Part shown: in pieces, positions 42,139-53,799 of the stretch | Numbering within the stretch: the stretch's first letter is position 1 | Layout: each line of letters opens with the position of its first letter | From: Tieghemiomyces parasiticus | Lineage: Eukaryota > Kickxellomycota > Dimargaritomycetes > Dimargaritales > Dimargaritaceae | Direction: 5' to 3' | Assembly: GCA_027575765.1 (NCBI GenBank) | Contig: JANBPT010000218.1 | Location: 1 to 54,833, forward strand | DNA: 54,833 bases | The notes under the pieces: generated by a model | Told to the model about the DNA's origin: nothing | The model's input: the letters and a program-made list of their open reading frames with translations, nothing else | Database searches by the model: none | Translations under genes and position numbers: made by a program

Positions 42139-43869
42139 GTCAAACGTGGGTTAAGGACAGCGCCCCGAATTCAGTCGCTACAGAGCGTCAGGCCATGTGC
42201 AAGGCAAGGCCGGCGTTGGTGTGGGTTCCAAACCCTCCCCCAGTACCTCTGGTCCTTTATCACCACAAATGCGGCAGACGGTGCCTAGCGGCATGGATAA
42301 CTGAAAGGAATATTTAACCTTTCCTTTAACGCACGCACTTACGCGTTGCTCTCGACCATGGTGGAATGGAGAATGCCAATAGCAAGCGGAAGGGTAAATG
42401 TCCGGAAAAGGGGGAAATCAGTGTTGCACCGTCTGAGCCTTTCGTCTAAAGTTGCCAGACCTGACACGCGGGCATCAGGAAAGGGCAAACAGTGAGGAGG
42501 GTGGGGGGGTGAGGAGATTGGTTAGGGGGTAGGGCTCACTTGTGAAGTAAAAAAAAAAGATAACGGGTGTCTATATAAAAATATCGATGCATGCTTGACG
42601 TCCCACATTTCCTCCTCCCTTCGTTACCGGGCGAGGAACTAGGCGGAGTGGTGGGATTAGGTCGGCGCTTAAATATTGACAAAGCTTCAGCGGGCAAGTT
42701 TATTACCGTAGAACTAACTTTTACTTCCAAGGGCGTACAAATGTCTACTCGTACAGTTTTATGGCTGTGAGGTTTAGGGGATAGGGCCATTGCTGGTAAT
42801 ATAGTGTAGACATTTATAGGCACCGACGGGTCGATCGTAAGGATGGGCAGGGAGTGAGGGTTCGGCAGGGGGGACGGTGCTTTATGTCTCAGACAGGACT
42901 TGCTAAGATTTATAGGATCTACCCTCTAGCACCTTACCTGTTGTTCAACAAAATTTAGCGATATGTAATTCTCATCCACTAAGCCTTATATTTCCGGGCG
43001 CTCCCATCCACCTAGCCAAGCTAGCCCGAAGCCTGCCAAGTAGAACCGCCAATTTGAACCCCGTCCCAGTTGCTGCTATCCAACCAAGCGTTCCTGGGTC
43101 ACTCAAAGCAGATCGATTCCCCGATGGCGTCAACCCACTCCTAAGACCCCCCCCCAGCTCGTGTCGCGCTTCAAACATTCGGGTGTACTGCACTCTCCCC
43201 GCTTTACTTCCGGCTATGGCCGCTGACACCCACCAGCTACTCGTCATTAGGGTGGCGGCGTGGTGTGAAGGGGAGTCGTGTAGCCGGTCGCGTAGTGGCC
43301 TTTCCACACACTTCCCCCCGTCGCATTGCACAGACGTAGGACAGATAAGCGTACGTGCTCCCATACGGCGGCTTGATTCTTCGGTCCAAAGATCAGTTTC
43401 CCCTCCCCTCTATTTCCTTTGCCGTTGTGCAACCGAGTCCTCTCCTTCGCAGCTAGTGAACGTCTCGGATATATTCTTTCTGCTCTAGGGTTGTGCAGCC
43501 AGGATAGCGGGCTACAACTCTGGAGACTCGTCCAATCCCTACTATACGCCCACTGTCCACCATTCCGAGAGTATTTATGGGCCCGGAAGCTCTCCGCCCT
43601 TTAGCACTCCTCAACTTTGCCACTCTACCCTTCTAGACCTTCAACCATTTACATGCCTTCCCAAACCCCAGTTCCTATATTCTACCTGTATAGTCGGCTT
43701 CTGTGTCTGCCCTTTTTCGTTCCCTCCACTACCTCACCTGCTCTTTCCAGGCTTTACACGCAGCAACTGTATATCCTACATTTACCACGTTTCGTTCTTC
43801 CACATATTACACCTCAGCCCCCCCTTATATCACCCATCTGCCCACAAACACATATCCACCCCCTTTGCC
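42139..43869. other. Divergent intergenic region between the GATA and tetraspan genes
   Basis: Contains the promoters of two divergent genes. Pyrimidine-rich from 43610 to 43869 upstream of the tetraspan gene. An A run is at about 42549-42560. ORFs are short and motif-free. Confidence 0.45.
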
Positions 43870-44550
43870 ATGGCTCTTCTCAAACTTCAGTCCGTTCTGG
43901 GTTGTCTACGCCTTCACCCGGGCACCCTTCTACTCCTCACACTTTCTCTCATTTGGTCTGGTCTATCCGTCACCCGTGCCGTTTTGGCCTCTGACCCGCT
44001 AACCATCCTCTGCAGCTCGCTCATCGCCGTTCCGTGTCTCGTCGCCCTGGTTGGCACCTTCCGCCGTAGCCTACGGATACTAACAGCCTACCGGATCTTC
44101 CTTTGGATACAGTTCGCTGCCACCTTTAGCTTTGCCTGCACCATGATCGCCATCACCGCCGCCGCCCACGGTCTCGAATTTTACAGCGCGACCATCTACA
44201 ACATCAATGCTCACGTAGGCGTTTACGTGCACGGTAAAGAGGGGCAGTTGGAGGCCAATGATCCCTACTACGTGGCTATGTTTGCCCAGGCCATGGCGAG
44301 CCCGCTCTTCAACTTTTACCTGCTGTTGGTGGTATCTTCGTACGTGCGCGAGCTGGCCCACTCGCAGCTGCGCTCGGCCAGCGTGGCGGTGGTCGAGGCG
44401 GATATGGTCAACCGCATGACCCAGGCCCAGACGGCAGGTGCTGCGTGGTTAGGTAGTGTTAGTCCACTACCTCGGTCCTATGGGCCCCAGCGCTCCCTCC
44501 ACAAGTCCTACGATGGGTATGTAGATGACTATAGCTACAAGGCGCATTGA
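43870..44550 (+). CDS. Four-helix membrane protein, unrecognised family
   Basis: 226 residues, single exon, start context GCCATGG. Hydrophobic segments: TLLLLTLSLIWSGLSV (about 19-37), TILCSSLIAVPCLVALVGTF (about 45-64), FLWIQFAATFSFACTMIAITAAA (about 77-99) and ASPLFNFYLLLVVSSYV (about 143-160). Between the third and fourth is a loop of about 45 residues that would lie outside or in a lumen (EFYSATIYNINAHVGVYV). The C-terminal tail of about 65 residues is hydrophilic with tyrosines (YDGYVDDYSYKAH). The topology is tetraspan-like, but the loop lacks the CCG and cysteine pattern of tetraspanins. Fungal tetraspan DUF families are candidates. I do not recognise a named gene. Confidence 0.75.
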   Translation: MALLKLQSVLGCLRLHPGTLLLLTLSLIWSGLSVTRAVLASDPLTILCSSLIAVPCLVALVGTFRRSLRILTAYRIFLWIQFAATFSFACTMIAITAAAHGLEFYSATIYNINAHVGVYVHGKEGQLEANDPYYVAMFAQAMASPLFNFYLLLVVSSYVRELAHSQLRSASVAVVEADMVNRMTQAQTAGAAWLGSVSPLPRSYGPQRSLHKSYDGYVDDYSYKAH

Positions 44551-45495
44551 TATATAGTTCTTTTAGTTCCCAATTGGACTATTAAATGTAATCAACCTGA
44601 ATATATTTGTGAATGATCCAAAAAATTGAATGGTGCGCATGGAATTCTGGGTGATGGAAAGCGCGTGGGCCCCGCGGCAAAGGCTACCCAATCACGACGA
44701 TTGTGTAGATACCACCCATCAGCCCTCTCCCCCCTGCGATGAGCTAAGGAAAACTCGTCCCGCCGCTGGGGTTTTCTACAAACCTCGTGCTTGTCCCACC
44801 TGGCTCATATTGGGCGACGGGGCAAGTTTCGCAGCCAGTCCCCTGGCGACACGCCCGCCCCCCCTTTTTTTTCGGCTCCATTCTTTCCCCTCGCTCTGAA
44901 CATCTTGGCTTCCCAATAACCAGCATGCGCTTGCCCCTTGAACTGAGTGCGCTGGCTTACCTTGGCTTCGGAATCCTCCCGCCGACGCGTCTGAGCTATC
45001 TGCGCGGCTCCTCTCGCCCTTATTGCTGACGCCGCTAGGCCCCCGGACGTGTTGACCCGCTCGTTAACTCACCACAACATTGCTGACTTGCGGCCGCGGT
45101 GCCACGCACGCACACACACACAGGCGTGTTGCGCTTACTCTGTCTCCTCGTTGTTTCCTACCTCCTTGCGGTATTTGTCCGTCTGCGCTTCAGCCCTCCC
45201 TTACTGCCAGCCCCGTTGCCGTGGATTCGCAAGTCCGCGAAGGTTGCTCATCTCTGCCCGCCTGCCTCATCTCCCTCCCGCGGCCGGTGCCTGGGAGTAT
45301 CTTTTACCACTTTCTACTCGTGCACGTGCTTTGGTGGTGACCCAGACCGTCGGAATCTCCTATTCAGGTTGCCGGCTTCACCGTCGCACTCCGCACCCTG
45401 CATAACCGTCGCCCACCCTTCCTGGGGTCAATACACTCACATATAGTCCAGTTGTCTGGTGGACCACCCTTCCCTCCTCCTCCTCCTCTTAGCTC
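44551..45495. other. Intergenic, leader of the RSF1-like gene
   Basis: Strongly pyrimidine-rich on the plus strand from about 44850 to 45490, as in other leaders of this genome. A short (CA)n run is at 45107-45122. Overlapping ORFs here have low-complexity composition and no domains, so I treat them as noise. Confidence 0.5.
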
Positions 45496-48188
45496 ATGGA
45501 CGCTGCCGGCCCCGCTCCCCCACAAGCCCAGCTGGCCCGGCTCCGTGGGCTCCGGGCCTTCGCCGCCACCTCCCAGTTCCTGCACATTTTCCACCAGGCC
45601 TTTGATCTGGCAGACTTTGACACGGCGCAGTTCGAGCGGGAGTTGTTGGCCTCCCCGCAGAGCGAATACACGCGCGCCCTACTAGTCAAGATGCTACGGG
45701 TTCTCACCCAGAACCGGTTCATTACAGACACAAACTGGACTCATTCCCTCGTTCGCCAGTACGAGCGGCGAGGAATGCCGGCCGGGCATCTCTACCGTGA
45801 ATTGCCGCCCGTGGCTACCGCGGCGAATAAGCCTGTAGACGGAGTACTAGGCTCAGAGACCCCGGCTCGGACCGAATCGCCCCTCACTTCCCTACCCAAT
45901 TCGCCCGCCCCGTCGGCCATTGGCTTTCCCGGGTCGCCGACGCCATCGGGGTCGTCCAAAACCACCCATATCCCCTTGCCGCCTAACACAGCGTCCGGAG
46001 CGGCCACCCCGGTAGTCGCTCACTCGGCGATGGCCCCGGCCGGACCAACACATACCCCTCTGTCGACTCCATCCCGTCTGCCGGCCCGTCCCCGCATCCA
46101 TTATTTCCCCTTCCACGAGTGGAGCATCGTTGATCGGGTATATGCCTTCCACCACATTAGCGAGTGGTTCATGGAACACCCGGAACGCCTACGCCTCAAA
46201 ATACGTCACGAGGAGGACTGTCTGGAATGGCGAGTTCTACCCATTGGTACCGACAGTCGCCGTTGCACCTACTGGCTCTTTGACGACAACCGTCTCTACC
46301 GCGAGCATCCTCCCAAACCGACTCCACCGGCCACGCAGAAAACGCCAAAGAAGGGTACGTCTGCCCGCGCCCATAAAACGCCGACTAAAGCGACCACCCC
46401 GTCGCGCCAGAGCGCTCGGACGCGTCGAACGGAGACTGTGCAAGAGCCGGCCGTGGAGGAACGCAGGGAGGATACGCTGCCCGAATGGGAAGAACATAGT
46501 CGGTCGGAGGTCGACTGGGAGGCTCGGGACACCGAGCTCTACGGACGGTGGGAAGTGGTAGGTGATTTAAATCCGATTTTCGTCTTCAGGTTTAAGACAA
46601 TGCCCCAATGGCCACCATTGACATAGCCTGTTTCCCTACAATCTTGACTCATTTTATGCCCCTATTATATCGCCCCACCTCTGGATCCAAACCATAGCTC
46701 TGCTACGATCAGAAAACCTGGGCGAACTGTCATCAGCTAATTAAGAAGTATCGATCGGCGGCCGAACGCCGACTCATGGAACGGCTGAACGGCGAGATTA
46801 TCCCCCAGATCCTAAACGAGTATGAGGTAAGTCTCGCTATTACCTTGGCTAGCTATGCCCACCCAATGCACACCTTGCTACTGCGGGTCCTGTCAGACTA
46901 ACCCAACCCATGGCTTACCTTACGCTTACCCACGGCCAGGAGGAGGAACGGCGGCATCAAATGGCGGAGGCCGCAGCCAGGCGCAAACGGTCCTCCCGGA
47001 TCCAGATACGCGAGGCTGTGCGCCAGTCCGAAGCCTACGGGCGCGAATCCACCACGCCTCCGCCGCCAGAGCCAGTACGGACCGAACCACGGGTGCCGGT
47101 CAAGTCCGAGGCCGAGCGGAAGGAAGAGGTAGGTTGCTAGGACGCTCATGTTGCACACGGTCTCTAGCCCTTGTTGGCCCCCTGGCGACCTGAGCCGGTT
47201 ACTTACCTGGTTACATCTCTTAACTGTTTCACTACGTGCTCATCTGGGCAGGAACGGGAGGCGCTTCGGCGTTCCCGGGAGTTGCGGCTTCTAGAGCGGC
47301 AGAGCCGTCCACTGACTCCTCGGTCGAAGCGTGTCAAATCTGATGCCCCTACGACGCAGTCTACCATTGGAGCCGCCGCAGAGTTCGCAGCCCCGATCAC
47401 CCCTCGTACCTCAACCAAGGTCACGCCCGGCAAGAAGCGGGGTCGACCGCGTAAACAAGTAATGATCTCGCTGGGGAACGGCGAGGAGGTGGCGGAGCAG
47501 GGCGACTGGACATTCCGGTGCGCGTGCGGCGTACAGGGTCAAAATTTGGTAAGCACCTCTTCAGTTGTCAAAAAACCATAATAATCACCAATAACGGTTT
47601 TCCCACCGCTGCCTTTACACTCCATCATGCTTGAGGTGTGGCCTGTGGATAAAATGCTTCAGTCACGTTTCGCACCGTTCCGTACTTAACTATTCAACCA
47701 CTCACCGCCCCTTGCCATTCCAGAATGATGGGAAGCCCATGGTGGCCTGCGAGCGGTGTGACATCTGGCAGCACATTGCCTGTATCAATCGTGCCGACCG
47801 CCAGGCTGGACGGCCTAAAAGAGACTGGGACCACGAGGACTTTGTGTGCCAGTCGTGTTGCCAGAAGCGCCGGGCCACACCAACACTGGATTCCAGTGCC
47901 ACCCAGGCACTTCCCACCGAGCCCCCCATGGAAGCTCCTCACATAGCTACCCCTGTCAACGAGCCCTCATCACCGGTCGCCCAAGCGACCCAGGATATAC
48001 CGTCCCCCACGTACCGCTCACATCAACCTTGCTCGACCTTGGGTCTTAGCACGCCACCCGCCTCGGCCCAGTCTCCCGTGGCTGCCGTTCTGGCCGACGC
48101 TATGGATAACAAACTATTGTCTACCGATAGTCATATGGAAAACGGGGTAATCCCGCCGTCACCAACCCACCCACCCACGCCGCGCTAG
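45496..48188 (+). CDS. DDT-WHIM-PHD chromatin protein, RSF1/CECR2-like
   Basis: Likely the accessory subunit of an ISWI-type chromatin remodeller. Exons 45496-46557, 46698-46826, 46940-47128, 47252-47548, 47724-48188 give 713 residues; all four introns are phase 0. Domains in order: a DDT-like helical region (about 28-95: SQFLHIFHQAFDLADF, LVKMLRVLTQNRFI), a Ser/Pro/Thr linker, a WHIM-type region (about 205-270: DRVYAFHHISEWFMEHPERL, then RVLPIGTDSRRCTYWLFDDN), basic linkers, a coiled-coil-like segment over exons 2-4, an AT-hook-like KKRGRPRKQ, and a C-terminal PHD finger (CACG, ACERCDIWQHIACI, FVCQSCC) split by the last intron. The combination of YWLFDDNRLYRE and a single PHD points to RSF1/CECR2-like fungal proteins. 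Nuclear location is inferred. Confidence 0.87.
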
Positions 48189-49003
48189 TCCTAATATCCT
48201 TCCCGTGTTTTAAATGATTGGCTGAATTATAATTGGATAATGAACCATGCCTTGTATAGACAGCTACCCAGTCCGTTGACCATGAATTTGGAGCTTGCGC
48301 TCTTACCGGTTTGAGTGGTGGTGTAGGGTGAAGCTTGGTATGAGTGAGGTTGAAGTTCGGAAAGGGCGATAGGCTGGGGAAAATAGGCGGAAGCGGTTGA
48401 CCGGGCTAACTCCGCTACCCAGCCGGAATTCCGAAGGGAAGGGACGGTGGGAGGGGAGGTTCACCGCCTTTGTATGGGCGGGTCGACAGTATGATGCAGG
48501 GAGGAAGCGCTGTGCCGAACGGGTGCCGCGAATTGGGTGGTCGAGGAGAGACATTGGAAAGTGGTCACACGTCGGAATGTCGACAGTGAATGGACGGCCA
48601 ATCACAACCACACTCTCGGCAAACGGTCACAGAGGATGCGGGAAAGGTGGGTGGAGGTGGATTGTGGGGTATTGGGGAACGACAAGGGTCTCGAGTGACG
48701 TTCCTCGCCCCTCGTCCTCTCCTCCCCCCCCATCAAGCAGCGTCGGGGTTCGGTCTCCTGTGACCACTTAAATCCACACGTCACGCCCGGTACCCCGTTC
48801 CTTGACTCTTAAAGCCACCTCGTCAGATACCCCAGGACCTTTTACTGGACTGCTTTTCTACAGTTTTGCAACCCCGCCTCCCCTTTTGCTTACCTCATCC
48901 GCATACCTAGCCAGTCGTCTCACCGCCTGTGACTTCCCCTGCCACTCCCCTCTCCCGCTTCGAAACTCCCTCAGCCTTTCTGCACTTCTCTCTCCCGACT
49001 CCT
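48189..49003. other. Intergenic between the RSF1-like gene and AASS
   Basis: 3' flank of the RSF1-like gene, then the AASS promoter and leader with TCTCTCCC and CCTCCTC tracts. Frames open from 48929 join AASS in frame but have no ATG upstream of 49004. Confidence 0.5.
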
Positions 49004-52000
49004 ATGCTGGCCCATCTGAATCGCGCCACCCGCCGCGGCCCGGTGCTCGCCGCCCGAGTCGAGGACCTAGCGCAGTGGAAGCGTCACTCGACCGTATCGT
49101 CTTTGGCCATTGCTCAGCGCCGGCTTCCGCGCTATCACTCTACAAGAGCGGCGGCGGCCCAGCGGGCCTTCAGCGTAACCCGCTCGGTGGCCAAGGAAAC
49201 CAAGACCGTGACCCACCGTCGCCCGTCGACCACCCCCAAGGTCATCGGCCTCCGCCGCGAGGACAAGAATCGCTGGGAGCGCCGCGTGGCCCTCATTCCC
49301 GACGACGTTGGTAAACTTATCCGTGAGACCGGGGCGAGAGTCCTGGTGCAGCCGTCCAATAATCGGATTTTCCCCAATGCGGCCTTTGAGAAGGTGAGTA
49401 GTATCCTCTTTTGACACGGCTGAAGCGGGTACTGGTTAAAATTACACCTGTTGCAAACCCAAAGCCCAAAACCAAAAGGATTAACCACGCCAGGAACCGA
49501 AATTCAGGGACCCGAGTAACTCTGACACTCGAAACCTTACTAACACCACCAGGAACGCTCTTCCCTCTCCTACCACTGAATTGCCCTCCCCGCACTGACC
49601 CCACCTAGGCCGGCGCCACCGTGCAGGAGGACCTTAGCGAAGCCGACGTGATTCTGGGCATCAAGGAGATCCCGCGCGACCTCCTCCTGCCCAACAAGAC
49701 CTACGTCCTCTTCTCGCATACGCACAAGGGCCAACTTTACAACCAACCGACCCTACAGGCCGTTCTGGACCGCCACATCCGTCTCATTGACTATGAACTC
49801 ATCACTGACCCCACCACACACCGCCGCACCGTGCTTTTTGGTCGTCAGGCCGGTCTCGCCGGTGCCATCGACTGTCTCCATGGACTCGGCCGTCGCCTCT
49901 TGGCGCTCGGCTACCACACCCCGTTCCTGTTCACCGGGATGGCCCACAATTACCCGGGGCTTACCAGTGCCCGCCGCGCCCTAACGGAGGAAATCGCCCA
50001 TCTGATCACCCGCGACGGCCTTCCAGCTGATTTGGGGCCCCTCACCTTTACCGTTGCGGGGAGCGGTCATGTGGCGAAAGGTGCCCTGGAGATTTTGGAG
50101 CTGTTGCCTCACCGGTTCGTCACGGCCGCCGAGTTGAGCCATTTAGTCACCCAGAAGCGTGTCAGTCATCGCCACATTTACATTGTCAAGTTGCGCCCGG
50201 AAGATTACCTTGTGGCGAAGGATGGAGCTAAGTTTAGCAAGGAACGGTACTATGCGAAGCCCGAGGAATTTGTTTCCCAGTTCCACGATAAGGTACGTAA
50301 AAAGATATCGACAGGCATGGCAGAGTACGCAGGAGGCCCTAGAATGACTTGGTACTCGAGAGACGATTACCAACGAACTTCGACGCTGTCTAAATTATTA
50401 TGATTGTGTTTTTTTTCTTACACACAATTTTGCCGTACCTCGTTCTCGCTGCTATATCACCTACTCTAGATTGCGCCCTACACCAGTGTCCTGGTGAACG
50501 GCTTATACTGGACCGAGAAGCAGCCCCGCCTACTCACCAAGCAGCAGCTGCGCCACCTACAGAGCGATCCGCAGTACCGGTACCGGATGCTGGCCGTGGC
50601 CGATATCGGCTGTGACATTGAGGGTCCCCTAGAGTTCATGTCACACTTCAGTTCCATCGACGAGCCATTCTACTACTATGACGCGGTGCGGGATCGCGAA
50701 CACGTCAACGAGAGCGAGCCTGGGGTCCAGATTCTCGGCGTGGAGAACCTACCGGCCGAACTGCCCCTTGAGAGCAGCCGGTTCTTTAGCCACTCCCTGA
50801 TGCCACTGATGCCCGAACTCATCCGTGGGAACTACGACCACACCGTCCTGCGGAACGCCACCATCGCGGCCGACGGTCAGCTCCTGGCTCGCCATTCTCA
50901 TTTAGCGGCCGGACTGAAACGACTAAACACGGGAACGCCTCCCCCCGCCGCAGCTACCACCACCACCAGTAAGCCCGCCCGTGTGACCTCCAACGAGGTA
51001 CGTCGGGTCCTGTTGGCCGGGAGTGGGATGGTAGCCAAGCCCCTGGTAGAGTATCTGACGCGATCGGGCCGCTACGAAGTTACCGTGGCGAGCAATAACA
51101 CGGCCGAGGCTGCATCCCTTGCCCAGAAGCTCCCACGAACCCAGAGTGCTCCGCTGGACGTGGCCGACGAGACCAAACTGGCCGCGCTCGTGGCCCAAGC
51201 TGACGCGGTGGTCAGCCTCGTCCCGGCCCCGCTCCACCCGCGGCTGGCCCGGGTGTGTATCGCGCACGGCAAACCCCTCGTCACCGCTAGCTACATTTCG
51301 CCGGAGATGCGGGCGTTAGACGCCGACGCCCGACGGGCCGGGGTTCTCATCCTCAACGAAATCGGACTTGACCCGGGAATTGACCACCTCACGGCTATGC
51401 AGGTCATTGACGAGGCTCGTCACCGTGGGGGGCGTGTCACATCCTTCATCTCGTGGTGCGGCGGACTGCCGGCCCCGGAGGCCAGCGGGGGCGGGAACCC
51501 TTTGGGCTACAAATTCTCGTGGTCCCCACGCGGCGTCCTTACCGCCGGCCAGAACCCGGCCCGGTTCAAAATGAACGGCCGGCAGCACCAGGTAGCCGGC
51601 TCCCGACTCATGGCCGCCCGCTTCCCGCGCATCCCGCTCTACCCGGGGTTCGCCCTCGAAGGACTTGCCAACCGCGATTCGATGCAGTACGTCGACACGT
51701 ACGGTCTGGGCCCCGCTGCGGGCATGCGGACCATGTTTAGAGGGACGTTGCGGTACCAAGGGTACGCTGAACTCATGCACGCCCTCACGGGCATCGGATT
51801 GCTAAACGCCGAGCCATCGTCCGCCGGTCGGTTTGACCAATGGCCCGAGGTACTGGACCATCTCCTGGGTGGGGTCGATACGGCGGCCAAGACGGCTGCG
51901 GCAGGGATGAGCGACGCCACCCGGATGCGCCACCTGGCCCAGAAACTGCACCTGTCCGTCGACCATCCGACCGTGCAGCGTGTCCACCGCGCTCTGGTTT

Positions 52001-52500
52001 GGCTCGGCCTATGGCGGCATCCTACCAACCTTACCTTGTCGTCGTCGTCCCATCAAACCTCTCCGCTGCCGAACCCCCAGTTCCCGACCACTCTCGACGG
52101 GTTCAGTTCCCTCCTCCAGGCCAAGATGCAGTACGCGCCGGGCGAACGCGACATGAGTCTGCTGTTTCACGAATTTATAGTCGAGTTCCCGGAAGATGAC
52201 GGCGAAGGTGGTCAACCACCACGTCGCGAGCGTCATACCTCCAGTCTGGTCGTCTACGGTACGCCTAACGGTGATACCTCCATGGCCAAGACCGTGGGGC
52301 TCCCGGCCGCCATGGCTACCGAATTGATCCTAGAAGGCAAGCTGGCCGATATGCACGGTGTACATGCCCCGATTTATCCGCAGGTGTATAACCCGATTTT
52401 GGCCCGGTTGGCCGGGGAAGGCATCCGGGTTGTAGAATCTATTGAGCCGAATGGTGTCAGTATGAGCGAGACGCTGGCGTGGAACGGCGGTCAGCTATGA
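49004..52500 (+). CDS. AASS: Bifunctional alpha-aminoadipic semialdehyde synthase (LKR/SDH fusion), mitochondrial
   Basis: Degrades lysine: the N-terminal half condenses lysine with 2-oxoglutarate to saccharopine, the C-terminal half oxidises saccharopine to aminoadipate semialdehyde and glutamate. Exons 49004-49393, 49609-50292, 50470-52500; both introns phase 0; 1034 residues (human AASS is 926). Residues 1-70 are Arg/Ala/Ser-rich with almost no acidic residues, a mitochondrial-type presequence. LKR half: VIGLRREDKNRWERRVALIP, VLVQPSNNRIF, YVLFSHTHKGQ, RLIDYELI, GRQAGLAGAIDCLHGLG, KPEEFVSQFHDKIAPYTSV, DIGCDIEGPLEFM. A Pro/Ala/Thr linker follows near 510-530. SDH half: VRRVLLAGSGMVAKPLVEYL near 535, YISPEMRALD, NEIGLDPGIDHLTAM, SWCGGLPAPEA, and C-terminal KTVGLPAAMATELIL. 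Fungal biosynthetic Lys1 and Lys9 are separate proteins, so this fusion is the catabolic type. Confidence 0.95.
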
Positions 52501-52806
52501 GTTGGTGCCAGCCGACGATATATATTTTTTTCACTCGCGTCTGTGGGGTTCGCTTTTTCATAAATATATATATATACGTATGTTCGTGTGTGTTTTCTCC
52601 CCTTTTGGTTAGTTCATCTTCACCACTTGGGATGCCTATTCACCTCTCGCAGGGCCAATAAACACTTTACCCGCTACCAACGTTTTTAATGCAATCAAAT
52701 TCACGTATGCCTTGACTGGTCGGGTTACACAACCCGAATCATTGTTAAATTACTGGCTGGCCAATGTTGTACAAAGTAAACACACGGGTTCCTGCGTCTT
52801 CCTAAC
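52501..52806. other. Convergent 3' flank of AASS and VTC1
   Basis: 306 bases, AT-rich, with an (AT)n-like run at about 52564-52577. Holds the AASS poly(A) signal candidate. No gene. Confidence 0.55.
52657..52662 (+). terminator. Candidate poly(A) signal of AASS
   Basis: AATAAA, 157 bases after the AASS stop codon, in the convergent AASS-VTC1 flank. Confidence 0.35.
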
Positions 52807-53379
52807 TTAGTTCGGACTAGTCACCCCGCTCAGCGTCATGGCGAGGTGAATTCCCACGCCAATGACCATCACCAGCAATACCACGAGGACAGCACCGCGG
52901 TCGTCATAATACCCAGGTTCCCGGCGGGTAAGCCGGTCGGCGCGGACCCAAAACTGGTACAGCGAATAAATCATCAACCCGACGGCGAACCCAACAAACA
53001 GGCAGGCCGGAATCAAATACACGGTATCGGCGTTATTAAAGTTGAGGATGGCTAGCCCGACGCCGCCGGTCATGACGGCGGTCCGCACCCAGTGAATAAA
53101 GGTGCGTTCGTTGGCAAAGAAGTTCTTTGGGAGGACCGGCCGCTCGTCAGACGGTGCGACCGAGGGCTGGCCGTAGTGGGAAGCGGCCGCGGCGGCGTTA
53201 CGACGAACCGTCGTGAGCTTGGCTTTCGACCGCCGAAACAGGCCCTGGAACGTGCGTACGATCCCGCGATTCCGTAGCGAGCGGTGACTCGATGATGTAG
53301 AGGCTTGGCTGCAGATTGACGTGCGGCGGGCGGTCGACGACCGTTCCGGAACGAAATGCGCGGGTTCAGTGGTGGCCAT
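52807..53379 (-). CDS. VTC1: VTC1-like subunit of the vacuolar transporter chaperone complex (DUF202/VTC membrane domain)
   Basis: The VTC complex makes polyphosphate and moves it into the vacuole; Vtc1 is the small membrane subunit. A single exon of 190 residues. Residues of about 1-80 are a basic Ser/Arg/Ala-rich extension. Then come the VTC/DUF202 domain: PVLPKNFFANERTFIHW with the Arg-Thr-Phe segment typical of the family, membrane segment 1 (WVRTAVMTGGVGLAIL), segment 2 (LIPACLFVGFAVGLMIYSLYQFW), a basic loop VRADRLTRREPGYYDDRG, and segment 3 (AVLVVLLVMVIGVGIHLAM). Yeast Vtc1 is 129 residues, so the N-terminus is longer here. An SPX or catalytic TTM domain is absent, so it is not Vtc2-4. 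The Met MATTEP at 53379 was chosen over 53502 because the upstream codons look like leader. Confidence 0.85.
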   Translation of the reverse strand: MATTEPAHFVPERSSTARRTSICSQASTSSSHRSLRNRGIVRTFQGLFRRSKAKLTTVRRNAAAAASHYGQPSVAPSDERPVLPKNFFANERTFIHWVRTAVMTGGVGLAILNFNNADTVYLIPACLFVGFAVGLMIYSLYQFWVRADRLTRREPGYYDDRGAVLVVLLVMVIGVGIHLAMTLSGVTSPN

Positions 53380-53537
53380 GGCGAGGGGAAAGATGCGGAA
53401 AGATGAGCTGGTTGAATAACTGAGGACGAGGGCAATGCCTAAGGGGCTGGGGCGGTTGGTGTGGTGACCCAGGGGGGGCTTATCGAAGATTGTCCGATGC
53501 AAGAAAGAAAGAAAAAGGGAGGGAAGGAGAGAGAGAG

Positions 53538-53556
53538 AAATATATATATTTATATA
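53538..53556 (-). promoter_or_regulatory. Extended TATA-like run upstream of VTC1
   Basis: TATATATATTTATATAAA, about 165 bases upstream of the VTC1 start, near-identical to the run upstream of the SANT-like gene. It is followed upstream by a GA tract. Confidence 0.4.
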
Positions 53557-53774
53557 AAAAAAGGAAAGCAGGTGGAGTTAGTTAAAAGACGCCAAACTGA
53601 TGTTGGGAAGCTTAACAAGAGTCTGACGAACAGGCATGAGGGTGCGGTGTGGGAAATTTTGAGGAAGCAGAATCAGGCGGGGACAGATAGGATGGGTTGG
53701 TGACTGGGATGGTATATGGGCTGTATATTGCCTGTGGAAAAGGATTAAAGCGTGACCCCATGTTCAGCGAGGCG

Positions 53775-53799
53775 GAAGAGAGAGAGAGAGAGAGAAGAG
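53775..53799. repeat. GA microsatellite
   Basis: About ten GA units in the divergent promoter region of VTC1. Confidence 0.9.

Noticed and set aside
42222..42242. GGGTTCCAAACCC resembling a tRNA T-arm
   Set aside because: The loop lacks the purine expected at position 57, and no cloverleaf can be formed upstream.
45080..45446. Several overlapping ORFs before the RSF1-like gene
   Set aside because: They come from a pyrimidine-rich leader that is open in all frames, with no domain.
51316..51780. A 154-codon antisense ORF in AASS
   Set aside because: It is the shadow of the strongly codon-biased saccharopine dehydrogenase half.
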